A stretch of 18,636 nt of DNA from JBCBZH01 sp039815415 (GTDB lineage Bacteria > Bacteroidota > Rhodothermia > Rhodothermales > Rubricoccaceae): positions 1 to 18,636 of the forward strand of contig JBCBZH010000054.1 of assembly GCA_039815415.1 (NCBI GenBank). The letters run 5' to 3'. Position numbers and translations under genes: made by a program. The notes under the pieces were generated by a model. It was not told where the DNA came from. It searched no databases and worked only from the letters and a program-made list of their open reading frames with translations. Numbering within the stretch: position 1 is the first letter of the stretch; the number at the start of each line of letters is the position of its first letter. This document shows positions 14,869 through 18,636 of this stretch, piece by piece.

Positions 14869-15134
14869 CGGAAAGTGAGTCGTGAGGGTGAGAAGGTGAC
14901 TGCAGGATGGGCTCAACGCAAGCCCTCCACACAAAGCGCCCCAACCGAGAATCGAAGGAGCCGGCTTCTCCGAAATCCGGATTGGTCTCTGTTCTGAGGC
15001 AGCACACGCCTCCATCCCCACCGTGCCTGTTTCCAGCTCGGTTGCCAGCCCACGGAATCCGCCAGCTCGAGCTGGCGCCCCCTGGCACAGCGTCTGGCCC
15101 GGAATCTGTCGCCAACCCGACGTACGTTTCTCCC
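14869..15134. promoter_or_regulatory. Divergent intergenic region between permease and barrel genes
   Basis: These 266 bp separate two divergent genes and must carry both promoters, though I cannot name the boxes with confidence. The region contains the perfect palindrome at 15060-15077 and a partial motif copy, TCCAGCTCG (15032-15040). If the permease truly starts at ATG 15015 the region is shorter. Confidence 0.5.
15060..15077. repeat. Perfect 18-bp palindrome built from two motif half-sites
   Basis: CGCCAGCTCGAGCTGGCG is its own reverse complement. It equals two head-to-head copies of the 10-bp core CGCCAGCTCG sharing their CG end. It sits 57 bp upstream of the barrel gene's ATG, between divergent genes, a place where a dimeric DNA-binding protein could act. 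Confidence 0.8.
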
Positions 15135-15854
15135 ATGCGCATCTCTCTCCAGCTCGGATGGGTCGCGCTGGCGAGTCTCGTCGCCAGTGCACCGATGGCG
15201 CAGACCGATGCCCTCCCCCCTCTCCCACCCGACACCACGGCCGCTCGCTACGGCTCCAGCACAGCCGTCGCGTTTACCCTGACCGAGTACGGGTTCGGCA
15301 TCGGAGCCACCGGGCGAACTCGTCTCACCGATGACCTGTCGATTGCCGTCGAGTTAGGTGTGGGCGCTGGGCGCGATGAGCGCGAGCAGCAGTTCTTTGT
15401 CGGCTTCTTCGGCGACTCCATCATCCCGTTCAAGCGCAACTATGTGCTGCTCGCACCGCTCCGCATCGGCGTGGAGCAGCGGCTGTTCCGACGCACCGTA
15501 GAAGACAACTTCCGACCCTTCGTCCATGCCTCCGTGGGACCCACACTCGCCCTGCAATGGCCCTACTTCGAGGACCGAAACAACGATGGGCGACGGGATG
15601 GCGACGAAGAGATTCTCGGCGTGTTTGAGGGTCTCCGTGAGGCCTCTCCCCGCCTCGGAGCCGGGGGCACCGTGGCCGTAGGGGCAGCGTTTGGGCGAGG
15701 CCGCACCATGCAATCGCTCCGGTTTGGCCTGAGCGCAGACATCTTCCCCGCGCGCGTGGATCTCCTCGAGCTCAGCCCCGAGGTGGAGTCACCTTCCCGC
15801 CAAGCCTTCTGGACACCCGTGGTCACCTTCCATGTGGGGCGCTTGACCCAGTAG
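15135..15854 (+). CDS. Secreted outer-membrane beta-barrel protein with acidic Asp/Asn loop
   Basis: This 239-residue protein has a signal peptide (MRISLQLGWVALASLVASAP with cleavage after the following MA). It then has alternating strands typical of an outer-membrane barrel, such as VAFTLTEYGFGIGATG, LSIAVELGVGAG, YVLLAPLRIGVEQ and FVHASVGPTLALQ. Around residues 153-165 is EDRNNDGRRDGDEE, which resembles calcium-binding loops of the EF-hand or thrombospondin type 3 kind and probably lies in an external loop. I recognise no specific family. ATG 15135 is the natural start because it begins the signal peptide; the frame is open further upstream but crosses the palindrome. The gene is divergent from the permease gene. 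A motif copy begins 15 bp after its stop. Confidence 0.75.
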   Translation: MRISLQLGWVALASLVASAPMAQTDALPPLPPDTTAARYGSSTAVAFTLTEYGFGIGATGRTRLTDDLSIAVELGVGAGRDEREQQFFVGFFGDSIIPFKRNYVLLAPLRIGVEQRLFRRTVEDNFRPFVHASVGPTLALQWPYFEDRNNDGRRDGDEEILGVFEGLREASPRLGAGGTVAVGAAFGRGRTMQSLRFGLSADIFPARVDLLELSPEVESPSRQAFWTPVVTFHVGRLTQ

Positions 15855-16084
15855 CGAATCGTCCCGGACGAGCTGGCGACGACTCCATAACGACACGTCG
15901 GACCTCCGTTCTAGCGAATGGTCCGCCTTCGGAGCGAGACCGCCACTCGTCGCAGCGAATCACGCTGGTGCGCTGATCCTCTCTCGAGCTGGCAGGTGCC
16001 AGGATCCGCTCAGGTCCATGACAAAACCCTGACACCCTGCAACGGTAGCTTGGCGCTCCGCGCCATTCGCCAGCCCGACGTTTC
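15855..16084. other. Intergenic region with motif copies and a direct repeat
   Basis: These 230 bp precede ruvA. They contain an exact motif copy (15869-15879), a partial one (CGAGCTGGC, 15985-15993) and a one-mismatch one (TCGCCAGCCCG, 16067-16077), the last just before the ruvA start. TAGCGAATCGTCC (15852-15864) recurs as TAGCGAATGGTCC (15912-15924), exactly 60 bp apart. The dyad CTGGCA (15989-15994) and TGCCAG (15997-16002) overlaps the partial copy. No gene is supported. Confidence 0.6.
15869..15879. repeat. Intergenic motif CGAGCTGGCGA, copy e
   Basis: This is an exact copy beginning 15 bp after the stop codon of the secreted barrel gene. Relative to that gene it is in the opposite orientation to the copies behind the small membrane protein gene and ruvA. 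Confidence 0.75.
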
Positions 16085-16681
16085 GTGTACGCCTACATCT
16101 CCGGCACTCTCGCCGACAAGTCTCCCACCGATGTCATCGTGGACGCAGGCGGGGTGGGGTACCGGCTCCTGATCCCAGCCTCGTCGTACGACAAGCTCCC
16201 CGCGCAAGGCAAAGCAGCGAAGCTGCTGACCACGTTCGTGGTCCGGGAAGACGCCCAGATCCTCTATGGCTTTGCCACGGACGCAGAGCGAACCCTGTTC
16301 GAGACCATGACGAGCGTGTCGGGTGTTGGGCCGAAGCTCGCGCTGGCGGCCCTCAGCGCGATGAACCCCTCCGAGTTGCGCGAGACCGTGGTGGTGGGCG
16401 ATGCCGCCATGCTGACACGCATTCCAGGCGTCGGCAAGAAGACGGCCGAGCGGCTGATCGTCGAGCTGCGGGACCGATTCGCCAAGCTGGACGGCCTGGA
16501 GACCTCAGGAACGCAAGAGAACGGCGACACGGGCACTGCCCGAGCTGACGCCCGAGCCGGCCTGGAAGCCCTTGGGCTCTCACGCGCCGATGCCGAGCGG
16601 CGCCTCCGCAAGGCGCTCCGCGCTCATCCGGGGAGCCACTCTGCCGAAGAGTTGATCCGGCTGGCTCTCCGCGAAGGGTAA
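16085..16681 (+). CDS. ruvA: Holliday junction branch migration protein RuvA
   Basis: This 198-residue protein is RuvA, which binds Holliday junctions as a tetramer and loads the RuvB helicase. The N-terminal OB-fold starts MYAYISGTLADKS and includes the typical GGVGYRLLIP at about 22-31. The helix-hairpin-helix region contains VSGVGPKLALAALS (about 78-91) and IPGVGKKTAERLIVELRD (about 113-130). A short C-terminal domain (ALGLSRADAERRLRKAL) contacts RuvB. The length is normal. The start is GTG at 16085, which gives the conserved MYAYI beginning. No ruvB or ruvC lies in the window; the gene stands between a barrel gene and a two-component system. A one-mismatch motif copy lies 7 bp upstream of the start. 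Confidence 0.97.
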   Translation: MYAYISGTLADKSPTDVIVDAGGVGYRLLIPASSYDKLPAQGKAAKLLTTFVVREDAQILYGFATDAERTLFETMTSVSGVGPKLALAALSAMNPSELRETVVVGDAAMLTRIPGVGKKTAERLIVELRDRFAKLDGLETSGTQENGDTGTARADARAGLEALGLSRADAERRLRKALRAHPGSHSAEELIRLALREG

Positions 16682-16700
16682 CCCGAGTGAGACCAACGCA

Positions 16701-16711
16701 TCGCCAGCTCG
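16701..16711. repeat. Intergenic motif TCGCCAGCTCG, copy f
   Basis: This is an exact copy in the 124-bp spacer between ruvA and the response regulator gene, beginning 20 bp after the ruvA stop. Confidence 0.75.
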
Positions 16712-16805
16712 TCCTCTTTCCTTGTACCGATCTGCACGGCAGGGTAACACTACGCTAATGCCCTCCGGATAGCTTGATGGTCTGTCCACCCGTTCCGGCT
16801 CGCCT

Positions 16806-17513
16806 ATGGCCTCCGAGGCCCCGCCTACCGTTCTCCTGGTTGATGACGAGCCAGACCTTATCGAACTTCTGCAGTACGCGCTTGAAAAGGAGGGCCTCCG
16901 CGTGCTGACTGCTCGTGATGGCGCCGACGCTCTCGCCATCACCGAAACCGAGGTCCCGGACCTGTTTGTGCTCGACATTATGATGCCACGCATGGATGGC
17001 GTCGAGCTGACGGAGCGCATCCGAGAGAGCGCGCGCCTCCGCCTGGTCCCCATCCTGATGCTCACCGCCAAGATTGAGGAAGAGGATGAGATTGCCGGGC
17101 TGGAAGCCGGAGCCGATGACTACCTCCCCAAGCCCGTCTCCCCTCGCCGGTTCGTGAGCCGTGTGCAGGCGATGCTCCGGCGCACGGCCCGCGAGGACGC
17201 GGCTTCCACGACTCAGCTTCGCATCCACGACCTGATCGTAGACCGGGAGCGGTACATCGTCCAGCGGCCGGATACGGAGGAGAGCTTCCGCCTGCCGCGT
17301 AAGGAGTTTGAGCTGCTGTACTTCCTCGCGGCCCATCCAGGCCGCGTGTTCACCCGCGAAGACCTCCTCAATAGCGTCTGGGGCCCCGACGTGTACGTTG
17401 TCGATCGTACGGTGGACGTGCATGTCCGAAAGGTGCGCGAGAAGATCGGGAGCCACTACATCGAGACGGTGAAGGGCGTCGGCTATCGCCTCGCTGAGGC
17501 CATGCCAGCCTGA
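16806..17513 (+). CDS. OmpR/PhoB-family response regulator
   Basis: This 235-residue protein has an N-terminal receiver domain (about 8-122) and a C-terminal winged-helix DNA-binding domain (about 137-230). Receiver residues are the acidic pair D13/D14, the phospho-acceptor D57 (VLDIMMPRMDG), T87 and K109 (YLPKP). The output domain shows LPRKEFELLYFLAAHPGRV and the late VDVHVRKVREKI and VKGVGYRL, typical of OmpR/PhoB. The next gene, 46 bp downstream, is a matching histidine kinase, so it is likely the kinase's partner and regulates transcription when phosphorylated. The signal is unknown; PhoB/PhoR-type phosphate sensing is only one option. The ATG start gives the normal receiver N-terminus. 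Confidence 0.95.
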   Translation: MASEAPPTVLLVDDEPDLIELLQYALEKEGLRVLTARDGADALAITETEVPDLFVLDIMMPRMDGVELTERIRESARLRLVPILMLTAKIEEEDEIAGLEAGADDYLPKPVSPRRFVSRVQAMLRRTAREDAASTTQLRIHDLIVDRERYIVQRPDTEESFRLPRKEFELLYFLAAHPGRVFTREDLLNSVWGPDVYVVDRTVDVHVRKVREKIGSHYIETVKGVGYRLAEAMPA

Positions 17514-17559
17514 CCCGGGCCTCTCCGTATTCTGCCCTCGCCCTCTGCGGACTGCCTCT

Positions 17560-18636
17560 ATGCCGAGCCGCCTCGCTCTTCGTATTGCCCTTATGATGGC
17601 TGGCGCCCTCGGGCTGGCGGGCGGACTCACGGGCCTGTGGGCCTCGGGAGGCCAGTGGGGAATCGCGCTTCTGATGGCCCTCGGGCTGGCGACTCTTGCA
17701 GGAGGCCTGACCTACGCGACGGTTCGCACGCTCGTCGTGGATCGGCTCGAGGTGGCTCGCAAAGCTCTCCGGGATGCGCGGAAGCGGAAGTTCAAAGCCC
17801 TCATGACTCTCCCACCCCGAACCGACCGGGATGAGATCGACGCGCTCATCCATCAGGTCAACCGGGCTGGGCAGACGCTTCAGAAAGAGATCGAGCGCCT
17901 GGAGCGAGCCGAGAGCTACCGCCGCGAGTTCCTCGGGGATGTCAGCCACGAGTTGAGGACGCCCATTTTCGCTGTAAGCGGATTCGCCGAAACGCTCCTC
18001 GACGGTGCTCTGGATGACGAACGCGTGCGCCGCCGGTTCGTCGAGAAAATCCACAGCAATGCCCAACGCCTCGAGACGCTTTCGCGCGATCTCTCCGCCA
18101 TCTCAAACCTCGAGACCGGACGCCTTCAGCTCAACTTGTCCGCGTTTCCACTCCACGGCCTCGCACGCGAGATCGTCGAAAGCCTCGAGCGGCTGGCGAC
18201 CGAACGGCAAGTCACTGTAACCGCGCATCTCCCCGTAGATCTTCCTCAGATCCAGGCCGACCGAGACCGCCTGCGGCAGGTACTCACCAACCTGATCGAG
18301 AACGCGGTCAAGTACAACGACGCTGGTGGAGCCGTAGAGATCATCGCACGCGTCCTCCCTACCAGTGGCAACGTCCGCATCTCTGTAGTCGACGATGGCA
18401 TCGGTATCCCTGCAGCCGCCATTCCTCGCGTCACGGATCGCTTTTTCCGCGTGGACAAGAGTCGATCGCGAGAGCAAGGCGGAACCGGTCTCGGACTCGC
18501 CATCGTCAAGCATATCCTGGAGGCCCACGGCCAGAAGCTGTCCTTGGACAGCCGTGAGGGCTATGGGTCCACATTCTCGTTCTCCCTTCCCACTGCACCC
18601 ATGAGCGGGAACGAGCTGGCGCCTCCCCGCTCAGAG
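17560..18636 (+). CDS. Sensor histidine kinase (PhoR/WalK-like), 3' end cut by window edge
   Basis: This frame is open from ATG 17560 to the last base (359 codons, no stop seen), so the gene is truncated by the window. Two membrane segments lie near residues 5-27 and 36-54 with almost no periplasmic part, followed by a linker or HAMP-like helix. The dimerisation domain has H130 in FLGDVSHELRTPI. The ATPase domain has the N box (N244 and N248 in LTNLIENAVKYN), G1 (D278-G282, VDDGIGIP), an F-box (RFFRVDKSR) and G2 (GTGLGLAIV from 308). All catalytic parts are present, so the missing end is probably short. The small sensor region suggests a cue within the membrane or from an accessory protein. 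It should phosphorylate the regulator encoded just upstream. A near-motif, CGAGCTGGCGC, lies in frame at 18612-18622. Confidence 0.93.
   Translation, partial: MPSRLALRIALMMAGALGLAGGLTGLWASGGQWGIALLMALGLATLAGGLTYATVRTLVVDRLEVARKALRDARKRKFKALMTLPPRTDRDEIDALIHQVNRAGQTLQKEIERLERAESYRREFLGDVSHELRTPIFAVSGFAETLLDGALDDERVRRRFVEKIHSNAQRLETLSRDLSAISNLETGRLQLNLSAFPLHGLAREIVESLERLATERQVTVTAHLPVDLPQIQADRDRLRQVLTNLIENAVKYNDAGGAVEIIARVLPTSGNVRISVVDDGIGIPAAAIPRVTDRFFRVDKSRSREQGGTGLGLAIVKHILEAHGQKLSLDSREGYGSTFSFSLPTAPMSGNELAPPRSE

Noticed and set aside
14869..15228. 5' extension of the LolC/E-type permease frame
   Set aside because: No similarity to the family, and it crosses the palindromic motif in a divergent intergenic region. 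A shorter extension from ATG 15015 is not fully excluded.
1..18636. CRISPR array, prophage, insertion sequence or rRNA
   Set aside because: No evenly spaced direct repeats, phage structural motifs, transposase motifs with terminal repeats, or rRNA sequence were seen. The recurrent 11-bp motif is irregularly spaced and too short for a CRISPR repeat.

Overview
The window looks like chromosomal DNA from a G+C-rich member of the Bacteroidota/Rhodothermota lineage (Rubricoccus/Rubrivirga-like is my best guess). The grounds are the rpmB-rpmG-DUF4295 ribosomal cluster, which is typical of that group, secreted outer-membrane barrels with a lipoprotein partner, and high G+C with few Shine-Dalgarno-like leaders. 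The assignment is inference; no 16S or other decisive marker is present.

Region 1 (1-848) starts with a run of 19 C, probably a contig edge, and holds no gene I can support. Region 2 (849-9044) is an accessory metabolic block of two convergent operons whose stop codons lie 6 bp apart. The forward operon encodes a sulfotransferase, an SbnA-like PLP enzyme, an SbnB-like dehydrogenase and a threonine-synthase-like PLP enzyme. SbnA plus SbnB is the known route to L-2,3-diaminopropionate (L-Dap) from O-phosphoserine and glutamate. The reverse operon encodes an enolase-superfamily N-acylamino acid racemase, an N-acyl-D-amino acid deacylase and two tandem GNAT N-acetyltransferases. Read together, the reverse operon could acylate an L-amino acid, racemise the N-acyl form and release the D-amino acid, which is the mirror image of the described Geobacillus D-to-L pathway. 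The forward operon would supply an unusual amino acid such as L-Dap. No siderophore synthetase, NRPS or transporter is visible.

Region 3 (9267-9442) has two reverse-strand tRNA genes, Arg(UCU) and Pro(UGG). The Arg gene's 3' end faces the accessory block, which is compatible with a tRNA-bordered island. Region 4 (9446-18636) is housekeeping backbone: a small membrane protein; the bL28-bL33-DUF4295 operon with a good terminator; an outer-membrane barrel with its lipoprotein; a LolC/E-type permease divergent from a second secreted barrel; RuvA; and an OmpR-type response regulator followed by its sensor kinase, which runs off the end of the window.

The backbone intergenic spaces share an 11-bp motif, TCGCCAGCTCG (reverse complement CGAGCTGGCGA). 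It occurs exactly seven times, often 9-20 bp after a stop codon, twice as an inverted pair, and once as the perfect 18-bp palindrome CGCCAGCTCGAGCTGGCG. I saw no copy in 1-9445. The motif and the putative L-to-D amino acid cassette are the two most interesting things in the window.
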